Shown: positions 5,722 through 12,518 of the stretch, one piece after another | Position numbering within the stretch: position 1 is the stretch's first letter | Layout of the letters: every line of letters starts with the position of its first letter | Assembly: GCA_028290325.1 (NCBI GenBank) | Contig: JAQGJY010000374.1 | Location: 1-12,518, forward strand | Direction of reading: 5' to 3' | Origin: Tardiphaga sp. | GTDB lineage: Bacteria > Pseudomonadota > Alphaproteobacteria > Rhizobiales > Xanthobacteraceae | DNA: 12,518 nt | The notes under the pieces: model-generated | The model's database searches: none | What the model was told of the DNA's origin: nothing | The model's input: only the letters and a program-made list of their open reading frames with translations | Position numbers and translations under genes: made by a program

Positions 5722-6240
5722 TTAACGGCGCGTGCGGCGATACTTGCGACGCGGACGCTGCTCGGCCGGCACGAGTTGCACGTCGACGACACCAGCGGTC
5801 ACGTTGATGCCGGTCTGGCCTTGAAGGCTCAGCGGCTGCAACGAATAGGCATTGGACGAACCGCCGACAAGAAGATTGCCGCCGCCGCCGACGCCGACCG
5901 CCGCGTTACCACCGACGCCACCGTAGCTGCCGGCGAGATCGCCACGGCCGAGACGGTTGGTCGGTGCATAGACCGCCCAGGCGAGGCCCGAGTTCTGCGT
6001 GAAGCCGAGATCGACGCCAAAGCGGCGCACGTTGGCAACATAGCCTTCCACCCGGCGGCCGTCGCTGCGGAATACGCAGTTCAGCGACGTCGTCGAGCCG
6101 ACGACGTAACCGACATTCGGGCCGCCCTGACATTCAAGCACGCCAACTTGAAGCTGCTGGGGCTGGCGCTGCTGCGCGTTGGCACCAGCAACCGAAACGA
6201 TTAACGCTGCGGTCGCAACGGCAAGCTTAGTAAAACGCAT
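5722..6240 (-). CDS. DUF992 family secreted protein
   Basis: Function unknown; DUF992 proteins are small exported proteins found mainly in Alphaproteobacteria. The 172-residue product has a signal peptide (MRFTKLAVATAALIVSVAG, cleavage after ANA at 22). The DUF992 body follows: VGVLECQGG with C37, GYVVGSTTSLNCVFR with C55, RRFGVDLGFT, AWAVYAPT, LAGSYGGVGG, the glycine-rich VGVGGGGNLLVGGS, and SLQGQTGINVTAGV. The two cysteines probably pair in the periplasm (inference). The C-terminus is basic (RPRRKYRRTRR), which is not part of the domain. The ATG at 6240 is chosen for GGAG seven bases upstream and the signal peptide; the longer open frame upstream adds 28 non-signal residues. It lies 120 bases past aspartate aminotransferase on the same strand and has a terminator behind it. 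No operon link is evident. Confidence 0.88.
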   Translation of the reverse strand: MRFTKLAVATAALIVSVAGANAQQRQPQQLQVGVLECQGGPNVGYVVGSTTSLNCVFRSDGRRVEGYVANVRRFGVDLGFTQNSGLAWAVYAPTNRLGRGDLAGSYGGVGGNAAVGVGGGGNLLVGGSSNAYSLQPLSLQGQTGINVTAGVVDVQLVPAEQRPRRKYRRTRR

Positions 6241-6360
6241 GATGAATCTCCGCCTTGTTCTGCACTGGATTACCGGCGGACCATGATGGAAGCGCCGTGT
6301 CCAAAACAAGGCGTTTGCCATCACAATTGCGGAATTTCCGTGAGAAATTTCTAGAATACC

Positions 6361-7563
6361 TTAACGCAGATTTCCGCAGAAACGCTGGATGCGTTTGCAG
6401 GCTTCTTCGAGGTCCGATGTTTTGGTCGCGTAGGAAATCCGGAACGCTGGGCCGAGCCCGAACGCAGAACCTTGCACAACCGCGACGCCTTCGGTTTCCA
6501 GCAGCTCCGTGACGAAGTCTTCGTCGTTACTGATTACTTTTCCCGACGGCGCGGTTTTGCCGATCGTGCCCGCGCAGGACGGATAGACGTAGAATGCGCC
6601 TTCCGGTCGCGGGCAGTCGATGCCGCTGGCCTGATTGAGCATGGCGACCACGAGATCGCGGCGCTCCTTGAACACGGCGTTGTTCGCCGGGATAAAATCC
6701 TGCGGTCCATTCAGCGCTTCAACCGCCGCCCATTGCGAGATCGACGACGGGTTCGACGTCGATTGCGACTGGATCGTGGACATCGCCTTGATAAGTTGCG
6801 CGGGGCCGCCGGCATAACCAATGCGCCAGCCGGTCATGCAATAGGCTTTCGACACGCCGTTGACGGTCAGCGTACGGTCGTAGAGCCGCGGCTCGATCTG
6901 CGCCGGCGTGGTGAACTCGAAATCGTCATAGACGAGATGTTCGTACATATCGTCGGTCATGACCCAGACCTGCGGATGCTTCACCAGCACGTCGGTAAGC
7001 GCCTTCAACTCGCTACGTGAATAGGCCGCGCCGGTCGGGTTCGATGGCGAGCACAGGATGATCCACTTGGTCTTGGGCGTGATGGCTTTTTCCAGATCGG
7101 CGGCCTGCAACTTGAAGCCCGACCTTGCGTCGCAGACGACCGGCACGCTTTCGCCGCCGGCGAGCGCCACCATCTCGGGATAGCTCACCCAGTAAGGCGC
7201 CGGGATGATGACCTCGTCGCCGGGGTTCAGCGTCGCCATCAGCGCGTTGTAGAGCACCTGCTTGCCACCGGTGCCGACGATGATTTGGTTCGGCGCGTAG
7301 GTGAGGCCGTTCTCGCGCTTGAACTTGTCGATGATGGCTTGCTTCAATTCGGGAATGCCGCCGACATCGGTGTACTTCGTTTTGCCCGCCTCGATGGCGT
7401 GAATCGCCGCCAGCTTGATGTTGGCGGGCGTATCAAAATCCGGCTCGCCTGAACCGAGTCCGATGACGTTGCGGCCAGCCGCCTTGAGCTGCCGTGCCTT
7501 GTCCGTCACCGCAATGGTCGCGGAAGGCTTCACGCGGTCGAGCGCAGCGGACAAAAGCGGCAT
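6361..7563 (-). CDS. aspC: Class I-beta aspartate aminotransferase (possible prephenate aminotransferase)
   Basis: PLP enzyme exchanging amino groups between aspartate and 2-oxoglutarate. Rhizobial and Thermus enzymes of this subgroup can also use prephenate (family knowledge). The 400-residue product has KPSATIAVTDKA near the N-terminus, GSGEPDFDTP, PYWVSYPEM, SPSNPTG (N175), DDMYEH, and the PLP lysine K239 in SKAYCMTGWRIGYAGG. The carboxylate-binding arginine is R375 in FRISYAT. Two ATGs lie six bases apart. The upstream one (7569) directly abuts AAGGAG, so the second (7563) has proper spacing and is chosen. K12 is in the position I recall being linked to prephenate use, but this is memory, not shown here. 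The start is 350 bases from the divergent GST gene. aspC is used as the conventional symbol; aatA is an alternative name in rhizobia. Confidence 0.93.
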   Translation of the reverse strand: MPLLSAALDRVKPSATIAVTDKARQLKAAGRNVIGLGSGEPDFDTPANIKLAAIHAIEAGKTKYTDVGGIPELKQAIIDKFKRENGLTYAPNQIIVGTGGKQVLYNALMATLNPGDEVIIPAPYWVSYPEMVALAGGESVPVVCDARSGFKLQAADLEKAITPKTKWIILCSPSNPTGAAYSRSELKALTDVLVKHPQVWVMTDDMYEHLVYDDFEFTTPAQIEPRLYDRTLTVNGVSKAYCMTGWRIGYAGGPAQLIKAMSTIQSQSTSNPSSISQWAAVEALNGPQDFIPANNAVFKERRDLVVAMLNQASGIDCPRPEGAFYVYPSCAGTIGKTAPSGKVISNDEDFVTELLETEGVAVVQGSAFGLGPAFRISYATKTSDLEEACKRIQRFCGNLR

Positions 7564-7913
7564 GGTCATCTCCTTACGAATGGCGCGTGCATTCGGGGCA
7601 GCGCCTTGTGATCGGATCCTGATGTCGGGATCGGCGCACCCTATTCCCGGTCTCGCTGCACCGCAAGAGAACGACTCGGATTGGTGACAGCCAAATCAGG
7701 TCAATCGCGCAAAGGTGAGCCCGCTGACGCCACGGCATCAGGTAAATTTTTCTTGCGGCATTGGTGACGCGACGGTTTTCATCTTTTCCAGATTGCGGGC
7801 CTTGCGACGGACTCGCTTCGGCATCATTGTTTCACCGCGAAGGACCATCACAAGCCGGCGCGACCAATCAAGACCGGCTCACGGACCGAACCGACACCAG
7901 GGCGGACGACTGC
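7564..7913. other. Divergent intergenic region between aspC and the GST gene
   Basis: This stretch should carry promoters for both flanking genes. On the minus strand a weak pair, TTGCGG then TAGGGT with 17 bases between, is the best candidate for aspC. On the plus strand no convincing -35/-10 pair was found. The open frames here show no family features, strong start or codon bias of their own. No repeat or RNA gene was recognised. Confidence 0.5.
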
Positions 7914-8567
7914 ATGTACAAGCTCTATTCGATGCAACGCTCCGGCAATAGCTACAAGGTCCGGCTTGCGTTGGCGTTTATCGACGCGCCCTATCGATCC
8001 GTCGAGATCGATATTCTGCGCGGCGAGAGCCGTACGCCGGATTTTCTGGCCAAGAACCCCAGCGGTCAAGTGCCGCTGCTGGAAGTCGCCGACGGCCGCT
8101 ATCTCGCCGAATCCAACGCGATCCTGTGGTACGTCGCGATCGGCACGTCGCTGGCGCCGGAATCCCGCATCGAGCGCGCCGAGGCGCTGCAATGGATGTT
8201 CTTCGAGCAACATGCGCTGGAGCCAAATATCGGCGCCGCCTACTTCTGGCTGGCGCTGGTGCGCGGCGGTCGCGATTTGCAAACCCATGCGCTCGACGAC
8301 TGGATGGAGCGCGGCTACGCCGCGCTTCAGGTGATGGAAAACCATCTCAAACTGCATGAGTTCTTCGCGGCGGGCCAGCTCACCGTCGCCGACATTGCGC
8401 TGTACGGCTACACCCACGTCGCCGAAAAGTGCGATTTCGACCTCGCGAGTTTTCCCGCGGTGCGGGCGTGGCTGAAGCGCGTCGAGCTGTCGCCGAATTT
8501 CGTGTCGATGGACTGGCGGCCGGCGTCTGACGCCGTGCTCGACGATCCGACCGGAGTCGCCGCCTAG
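7914..8567 (+). CDS. Glutathione S-transferase family protein
   Basis: Conjugates or reduces substrates with glutathione in the cytoplasm; the substrate is unknown. The 217-residue product has the usual two-domain layout. The thioredoxin-like half (1-80) has YSMQRSGNSYKVRLAL, with S10 the likely glutathione-activating residue, then GQVPLLEV with the cis-proline (P54) and LAESNAILWYV, where ESNAI (66-70) binds the gamma-glutamyl group. The helical half (85-205) contains LTVADIALYGYTHVAE (156 on), the conserved N-capping box region. The ATG at 7914 is chosen because the fold begins there; 51 upstream in-frame residues have no GST features. The ribosome site is weak (AGGG eleven bases away). It is divergent from aspC, and no pathway genes nearby suggest a substrate. 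Confidence 0.93.
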   Translation: MYKLYSMQRSGNSYKVRLALAFIDAPYRSVEIDILRGESRTPDFLAKNPSGQVPLLEVADGRYLAESNAILWYVAIGTSLAPESRIERAEALQWMFFEQHALEPNIGAAYFWLALVRGGRDLQTHALDDWMERGYAALQVMENHLKLHEFFAAGQLTVADIALYGYTHVAEKCDFDLASFPAVRAWLKRVELSPNFVSMDWRPASDAVLDDPTGVAA

Positions 8568-8676
8568 GCGCGGGCGAATCGACCGCGCTCCGTTCACACA
8601 GCCATCGAGCTCAAATACAGGCTGAAGTCGCAAAATAGCGGGCATAACCGGCCGAAATGCCTTCGTTCCGCCGCAG

Positions 8677-8695
8677 TTGGGCGAATTCCGCCCAA
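8677..8695. repeat. Small inverted repeat in the GST downstream region
   Basis: TTGGGCG (8677-8683) and CGCCCAA (8689-8695) are perfect inverted arms around AATTC. It lies 110 bases past the GST stop and 72 bases before the tiny open frame at 8767. No T tract follows. It could be a stem or an operator; the role is unknown. The rest of 8568-8766 shows nothing recognisable. Confidence 0.4.
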
Positions 8696-8766
8696 ATCTC
8701 GCCTGCGCGAACTGCGAATCATTGCTGCGGCGGACGATTCGTTCGCGAATTGAAGGATTTACGGCC

Positions 8767-8946
8767 ATGATCCGGTCGCCCGGCGCAGCGTCAGGCTTTA
8801 TCCGCCCCGCTCAGCCCGTTACCTCGTCCCGTATGACCGATGCCGTCGCGGCGTCACTCGCGCTGGGCGCCTTATCACTGAGCCTGATTGTCACGATCAC
8901 CGTGCTCTCGATCAAAGTCTCGATGGCGATGCCGTGCGCGGTCTGA
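8767..8946 (+). CDS. Possible small single-span membrane protein
   Basis: Not recognised. A 59-residue frame starts at ATG 8767 with GAAGGA about ten bases upstream. Its second half is strongly hydrophobic (ALGALSLSLIVTITVLSIK, roughly residues 33-51) and would span a membrane once, ending MPCAV. A shorter start at ATG 8833 would give 37 residues (MTDAVAAS onward), almost entirely the membrane segment, and may be the true form. It lies alone in a 491-base stretch between the GST and sugar dehydrogenase genes. The hydrophobic pattern and the ribosome site favour a real gene, but size alone keeps confidence modest. Confidence 0.45.
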   Translation: MIRSPGAASGFIRPAQPVTSSRMTDAVAASLALGALSLSLIVTITVLSIKVSMAMPCAV

Positions 8947-9058
8947 CGCGCCGGACCATCGAGTTGCCCTGTCGATCTATCCGCGGACGGCCGACCTGCC
9001 TTAAAGCCCGATAATCCGGCTCTGGCACGCGGCTTTCGCTGTCCGCTTGGGGACTGCA

Positions 9059-10228
9059 ATGAAGGCTCCTAAATCACCCGTGCTTTGGGTCACGGTGTCG
9101 CTGACGGCCGCAATCGTATTGGTCGTATCGCTCGTGATCGCGACCGGCACGCGCGGCGAGAACGCGTCCTTCGCCTCCTCCGCCGGTCAATTGAAGGTGC
9201 AGACCGCCGCGACCGGCCTGTCGAGCCCGTGGGGACTGGCCTTCCTGCCGGACGGCCGCATGCTCGTGACCGAAAAAGCCGGCCGCCTGCGCGTCGTCGC
9301 CGCCGACGGCAAGCTGTCGCCTCCTGTTAAAGGCGTGCCGGATGTCTCGTCCGGCGGTCAGGGCGGCTTGCTCGACATCGCGCTCGACAACAGCTTCGCG
9401 GAGAATCGCGCACTCTACGTCTGCTACGCGGAGCGCGCCGGCAACGGAGGCAGGACGGCGGTGGCGCGCGCCGAGCTCTCGACCGATTCGAGCCGCCTGG
9501 AGAACGTCAAAGTCATTTTCCGCCAGGACGGGCCGCTCTCCTACGGCAATCATTATGGCTGCCGCATCGCACAGGGCGCGGACGGCAACCTCTTCGTCGG
9601 GTTGGGCGATCATTTCACCTATCGCGACGAGGCGCAGAACCTCGCCAACCATCTCGGCAAAATCGTCCGCATCGCGCCGGACGGTTCGGTGCCGAAGGAC
9701 AATCCGTTCGTCGGCCGCAGCGACGCCAAGCCTGAAATCTGGAGCTATGGCCATCGCAACGTGCAGGCTGCCGCGATCAATCCGGCCTCCGGCGATCTGT
9801 GGGCGATCGAGCATGGTCCGCGCGGCGGCGACGAGGTCAACATCGCTAGCAAAGGCAAGAACTATGGCTGGCCGGTGATCGGCTACGGCATCGATTACAG
9901 CGGCGCGACGATTCACGACGCCACGGCTAAGGAGGGCATGGAGCAGCCGGTGAAATACTGGGTGCCGTCGATCGCGCCGTCCGGCATGGCATTCTATTCG
10001 GGCGCGCAATTCCCGACATGGAAGGGCAGCCTGTTCACCGGCGCGCTGGCCGGCAAGATGCTGGTGCGGCTGACGCTGAAGGGCAACGCCGTCACGGCCG
10101 AGGAGCGGCTGCTGCCGAACCTCAACGAGCGCATCCGCGATGTGCGGCAAGGCCCCGACGGCGCGCTGTATCTGCTGACGGACAATTCGGCGGGCCGGAT
10201 TCTGCGCGTATCAGCCGCCGCGAAGTAA
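9059..10228 (+). CDS. PQQ-dependent aldose sugar dehydrogenase (soluble GDH/YliI type)
   Basis: Oxidises sugars in the periplasm with bound PQQ; closest in kind to E. coli YliI (Asd) and Acinetobacter soluble glucose dehydrogenase. The 389-residue product has an N-terminal hydrophobic segment (about 8-29) acting as signal or anchor, then a six-bladed propeller: LSSPWGLAFLPDGRMLVTEK (54-73), SSGGQGGLLDIALD (97-110), SYGNHYGCR with H165 as the likely catalytic base, GLGDH, SYGHRN (229-234) with the PQQ-contacting arginine, HGPRGGDEVN (252-261), SGMAFY and QGPDGALYLLTD. The ATG at 9059 has GGGGA (9048-9052) well spaced; an upstream TTG start is less likely. No recognisable cleavage site is obvious after the hydrophobic stretch, so it may stay tethered. 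No PQQ synthesis gene is in the window. A palindrome (ATTTGAGTCAAAT, 10234-10246) follows the stop. Confidence 0.9.
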   Translation: MKAPKSPVLWVTVSLTAAIVLVVSLVIATGTRGENASFASSAGQLKVQTAATGLSSPWGLAFLPDGRMLVTEKAGRLRVVAADGKLSPPVKGVPDVSSGGQGGLLDIALDNSFAENRALYVCYAERAGNGGRTAVARAELSTDSSRLENVKVIFRQDGPLSYGNHYGCRIAQGADGNLFVGLGDHFTYRDEAQNLANHLGKIVRIAPDGSVPKDNPFVGRSDAKPEIWSYGHRNVQAAAINPASGDLWAIEHGPRGGDEVNIASKGKNYGWPVIGYGIDYSGATIHDATAKEGMEQPVKYWVPSIAPSGMAFYSGAQFPTWKGSLFTGALAGKMLVRLTLKGNAVTAEERLLPNLNERIRDVRQGPDGALYLLTDNSAGRILRVSAAAK

Positions 10229-10353
10229 AGCGCATTTGAGTCAAATCCGGCGCGCCACACCTAACCCGCTTTAACGACATCACAAGAAGCCGCGCGCCGT
10301 TTGAAACCCTGATCATAAATCCATGTCTATGCTCGGTACCGGCAGGACATGCG

Positions 10354-11154
10354 ATGCAGCTCGACTGGCGACAAATGATCGGACCGTCCCTCACGACGGC
10401 CTTGGCGGCTTCCGCCGTGGCGGTCGACGGTGGTTCTTTAGCCTTCGCTACAGTTGTACCCCTGCTGGTGTTCAGCGTTGGCCTGGCGGGCGCGCTGGGT
10501 GGCTTGGGGTCCGGCTTCGTCAGCGCGGCGATCGCGACCGGCATCGGCGCGCTGGCGCTACCTGATACGCCGGGACGCCTGCTGCATCTCACGGCGCTGG
10601 CTCTGGCCTCCGGAGCCGCCGCGACGATTACCGGACGGCTGCGCGGACAGATGATCGAAGTGCTGGGCTGGCAGCGCCGGCGTCAGGCCACCGCCGAGCG
10701 GCTGTCGGCAGCGCTCGACCGCATCGACATCGGCGTCGTTCTGCTCGATCCCGATACCCGCGCCGAATTCATCAACCGCGCCTTCCGCGACTATTTCGCG
10801 CTGCCCGACGACAAGGCCGAAAGCAAACCGCCCTTCATCGCGCTGATGTATCACGCCCGCGATGTCGGCGCGTTCAAACTGCCCGAGGACGAACTGGCGT
10901 ATGACATCGCCGAACGCACCGAACTGATGCGGAGCGGTGACCCGACGCCGCTGCACCTGACGCTGGCCGACGGCCGCGTCTTGCGCGTCAGTTGCGCGGC
11001 GCTGCCCGACGGCAGCCGCATGATGAGCTATGCGCCGCTGAACGACGCGCTGCGGCGCGACGACGACCCCCGGCACCGCGCGCGCTATTATGCGATGCGA
11101 AGTGTCTCGCGGTACCCGCGCGACACCGGCGACGTCGCCAAGTTCAGATCGTAA
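10354..11154 (+). CDS. Membrane-anchored PAS domain protein without output domain
   Basis: Role unknown; probably a sensory or partner protein. Of 266 residues, the first 95 or so hold three to four hydrophobic segments rich in Ala, Gly and Leu (about 11-24, 29-48, 52-70, 76-93). A charged helix follows (QRRRQATAERLSAALDRI, 107-124), then a PAS fold: IDIGVVLLDPDTRAEFINRAF (124-144) opens it and LHLTLADGRVLRVSCAALPDGSRMMSY closes it near 226. This resembles the PAS_7 type found in alphaproteobacterial hybrid kinases (family recall). The protein stops about 40 residues later with a basic, Arg-rich tail and no histidine kinase, GGDEF, EAL or HTH domain. The ATG at 10354 has AGGA six bases away. 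Flanking genes are unrelated, and no frameshifted kinase fragment is seen in the 75 bases after its stop. Confidence 0.8.
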   Translation: MQLDWRQMIGPSLTTALAASAVAVDGGSLAFATVVPLLVFSVGLAGALGGLGSGFVSAAIATGIGALALPDTPGRLLHLTALALASGAAATITGRLRGQMIEVLGWQRRRQATAERLSAALDRIDIGVVLLDPDTRAEFINRAFRDYFALPDDKAESKPPFIALMYHARDVGAFKLPEDELAYDIAERTELMRSGDPTPLHLTLADGRVLRVSCAALPDGSRMMSYAPLNDALRRDDDPRHRARYYAMRSVSRYPRDTGDVAKFRS

Positions 11155-11229
11155 ATTCTTTCGCGCGCGGCGGCGCTGGCTCGGCTATAAGGCCACAGCC
11201 GTATCGCCCCGCCGCCCGAAATAGCCCGC

Positions 11230-12009
11230 ATGATCCGCTTTGCCGTCTCGCTGTCAGCCTTGATCGTTCTCATTCTCGCGCTATTACCGATTCAATGGAT
11301 TGGCATCGCGCTGAACAATGGCCTGCAACGCAGCGTGCCGCACCTGTTTCACCGCGTCTTTTGCCGGCTCATCGGCGTCCGCATTCGCGAGATCGGCAAA
11401 CGGTGCGCCGAGGATCCGGTGCTGATCCTCAGCAATCATGCCTCATGGCTCGACATTTGCGTCATCACCGCGCTGACGCCGGTGGTCTTCGTCGCCAAGA
11501 GTGAAGTCGCGCGCTGGCCGGTTTTTGGCTGGCTCGCCAAACTGCAACGCACGATCTTCATCGAACGCGAGCGCCGGCAGAAAACCGGGGTCGCGACCCA
11601 GGAGATCGCCGGCCGCCTGCTCGGCGGCGATGCCGTGGTGTTGTTCGCCGAGGGCACGTCGAGCGACGGCGTTCGTATCCTGCCGTTCCGATCGGCGCTG
11701 ATCGGGGCGGTGCATCAGGCACTCGGCGATCAGACCCATCACACGCGCATCAGCGTGCAGCCGATGTCGCTGGCCTACGTCAAATTCGGCGGTCTGCCGG
11801 TCGGCCGCGCGTTGCGCGACCGCGTCGCCTGGTATGGCGACGCCGATCTGATCCCGCATTTTATCGAAACACTCGCCACCGGCGCGGTCGATGTGACCGT
11901 GACGTGGGGCGAACCGGTATCGTACGACATCAGCGCCAACCGCAAGACAATCGCGCGCGTCGCCGAAGCCTCCGTGCGGCGCATGACGGCGGCGGCGTTG
12001 CGGGGGTGA
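11230..12009 (+). CDS. 1-acyl-sn-glycerol-3-phosphate acyltransferase (PlsC family)
   Basis: Transfers an acyl chain to a lysophospholipid, normally lysophosphatidic acid to phosphatidic acid, at the inner membrane. The 259-residue product starts with a hydrophobic helix (4-27). The catalytic HX4D motif is NHASWLD with H70 and D75, FIERERR (110-116) is motif II, FAEGTSSDG (139-147) is motif III with the EGT core, and VQPMSLAY near 175-182 is motif IV. Rhizobial OlsA (lyso-ornithine lipid acyltransferase) belongs to the same family, so the acceptor could be lyso-ornithine lipid; olsB is not in view. The Shine-Dalgarno is poor. A TATAAG at 11186-11191 could be a -10 box, without a clear -35. 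The N-terminal helix supports the start at 11230. Confidence 0.9.
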   Translation: MIRFAVSLSALIVLILALLPIQWIGIALNNGLQRSVPHLFHRVFCRLIGVRIREIGKRCAEDPVLILSNHASWLDICVITALTPVVFVAKSEVARWPVFGWLAKLQRTIFIERERRQKTGVATQEIAGRLLGGDAVVLFAEGTSSDGVRILPFRSALIGAVHQALGDQTHHTRISVQPMSLAYVKFGGLPVGRALRDRVAWYGDADLIPHFIETLATGAVDVTVTWGEPVSYDISANRKTIARVAEASVRRMTAAALRG

Positions 12010-12069
12010 GCCCGGCTTGCGGACTGACCGATCACGCCGCACAATCGACCAAAGCCAAAGGAATCCTCA

Positions 12070-12518
12070 ATGCACATCCGCAATCTCGGCGGCTCCGGCC
12101 TGCGCGTCTCCGCCGTCGGTCTCGGCTGCAATAATTTCGGCCAGCGAACCGATTTGAACACCGCGCGAAAGATCATCCACAAGGCAATCGATTGCGGCAT
12201 CACGCTGTTCGACACCGCCGACATCTATGCCGGCATGGGCGGCTCCGAGACCGTGCTCGGCGAAGTGCTGGGCGACCGGCGCAAGGACATCGTGCTGGCG
12301 ACGAAATTCTCCAAGGCGATGAGCGAGGACGGCACCAAGAAAGGCGCATCGCGGCGCTACATCATGGCCGCGGTCGAGGCGAGTTTGAAGCGATTGAAGA
12401 CCGACTGGATCGATCTCTATCAGCAACATGATTATGATCCGCTGACCCCGATCGACGAAACCCTGCGTGCCCTGGACGATCTGATCCGTCAGGGTAAGGT
12501 GCGCTATATCGGCAATTC
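12070..12518 (+). CDS. Aldo/keto reductase (3' part cut by window edge)
   Basis: NADPH-dependent oxidoreductase of carbonyl compounds; the substrate is not deducible. The 149 visible residues cover the first half of the TIM barrel. They open with IRNLGGSGLRVSAVGLGCNNFG (3-24). The catalytic tetrad is D48 and Y53 in FDTADIYAG, K79 in LATKF, and H120 in YQQHDYDP. GSETVLGEVL and RYIMAAVEASLKRLKTDWIDLY are typical of the family, and the frame runs off the window at GKVRYIGNS. It resembles the bacterial AKRs related to YajO or voltage-gated channel beta-subunits. The ATG at 12070 has AAAGGA about seven bases upstream. It follows plsC by 60 bases on the same strand and may be cotranscribed with it. 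Confidence 0.93.
   Translation, partial: MHIRNLGGSGLRVSAVGLGCNNFGQRTDLNTARKIIHKAIDCGITLFDTADIYAGMGGSETVLGEVLGDRRKDIVLATKFSKAMSEDGTKKGASRRYIMAAVEASLKRLKTDWIDLYQQHDYDPLTPIDETLRALDDLIRQGKVRYIGN

Noticed and set aside
5722..6324. Longer start for the DUF992 gene
   Set aside because: The extra 28 residues precede the signal peptide and would mask it; the inner ATG at 6240 has its own GGAG.
6330..6340. Short palindrome CGGAATTTCCG after aspC as a terminator
   Set aside because: The stem is only four to five bases with no T run on the minus strand; not enough for a terminator call.
7761..7913. N-terminal extension of the GST
   Set aside because: The 51 added residues have no GST feature and come from a non-ATG start; the thioredoxin fold begins at MYKLYS.
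7848..8768. 306-codon minus-strand open frame opposite the GST gene
   Set aside because: No family motif; the opposite strand encodes a full GST with conserved residues. Long antisense frames are common where third codon positions are G or C.
9074..10150. 358-codon minus-strand open frame opposite the sugar dehydrogenase
   Set aside because: Antisense shadow; the sense frame has all propeller motifs and a good ribosome site.

Overview
The window reads as a GC-rich alphaproteobacterial chromosome, most likely order Hyphomicrobiales (Rhizobiales), family Nitrobacteraceae (Bradyrhizobium, Rhodopseudomonas, Afipia and relatives). The reasons are a near-perfect Irr-type iron control element (ICE box) ahead of bacterioferritin, a DUF992 secreted protein, a class I-beta aspartate aminotransferase of the rhizobial type, a short CAGGATGAC-type palindromic repeat like those scattered through Bradyrhizobium-like genomes, and uniformly GC-rich third codon positions. 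The genus assignment is inference; no marker gene is present. No tRNA, rRNA, CRISPR array, transposase or integrase was seen.

Positions 1-2830 (minus strand) hold a thiamin (thiazole branch) operon, thiO-thiS-thiG-thiE, preceded by a consensus-like promoter and a complete TPP riboswitch whose 3' strand runs into the thiO ribosome binding site. ThiO makes the imine from glycine, ThiS carries sulfur, ThiG closes the thiazole ring and ThiE couples thiazole to pyrimidine. thiE runs off the left edge. thiO/thiS and thiG/thiE overlap; a 105-base spacer between thiS and thiG carries an imperfect palindromic repeat.

Positions 2881-3787 (minus) hold two small paralogous secreted glycine-rich proteins with a shared two-cysteine C-terminal motif, each followed by hairpins. 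Positions 4012-4908 (plus) hold an iron-storage pair: a Bfd-type [2Fe-2S] ferredoxin with an unusual cysteine-rich tail, then bacterioferritin with its own ICE box. Positions 5083-5607 (plus) encode a collagen-like protein with 26 uninterrupted Gly-X-Y triplets and no visible secretion signal. A bidirectional-looking terminator separates it from a convergent DUF992 gene and an aspartate aminotransferase gene (minus, 5722-7563).

From 7914 to the right edge all genes are on the plus strand: a glutathione S-transferase, a possible tiny membrane protein, a PQQ-type aldose sugar dehydrogenase, a membrane-bound PAS protein without an output domain, a PlsC-type acyltransferase, and the first half of an aldo/keto reductase. 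These look like independent housekeeping or envelope genes rather than one pathway. The least explained items are the collagen-like protein, the paired two-cysteine secreted proteins and the Cys-rich Bfd tail.
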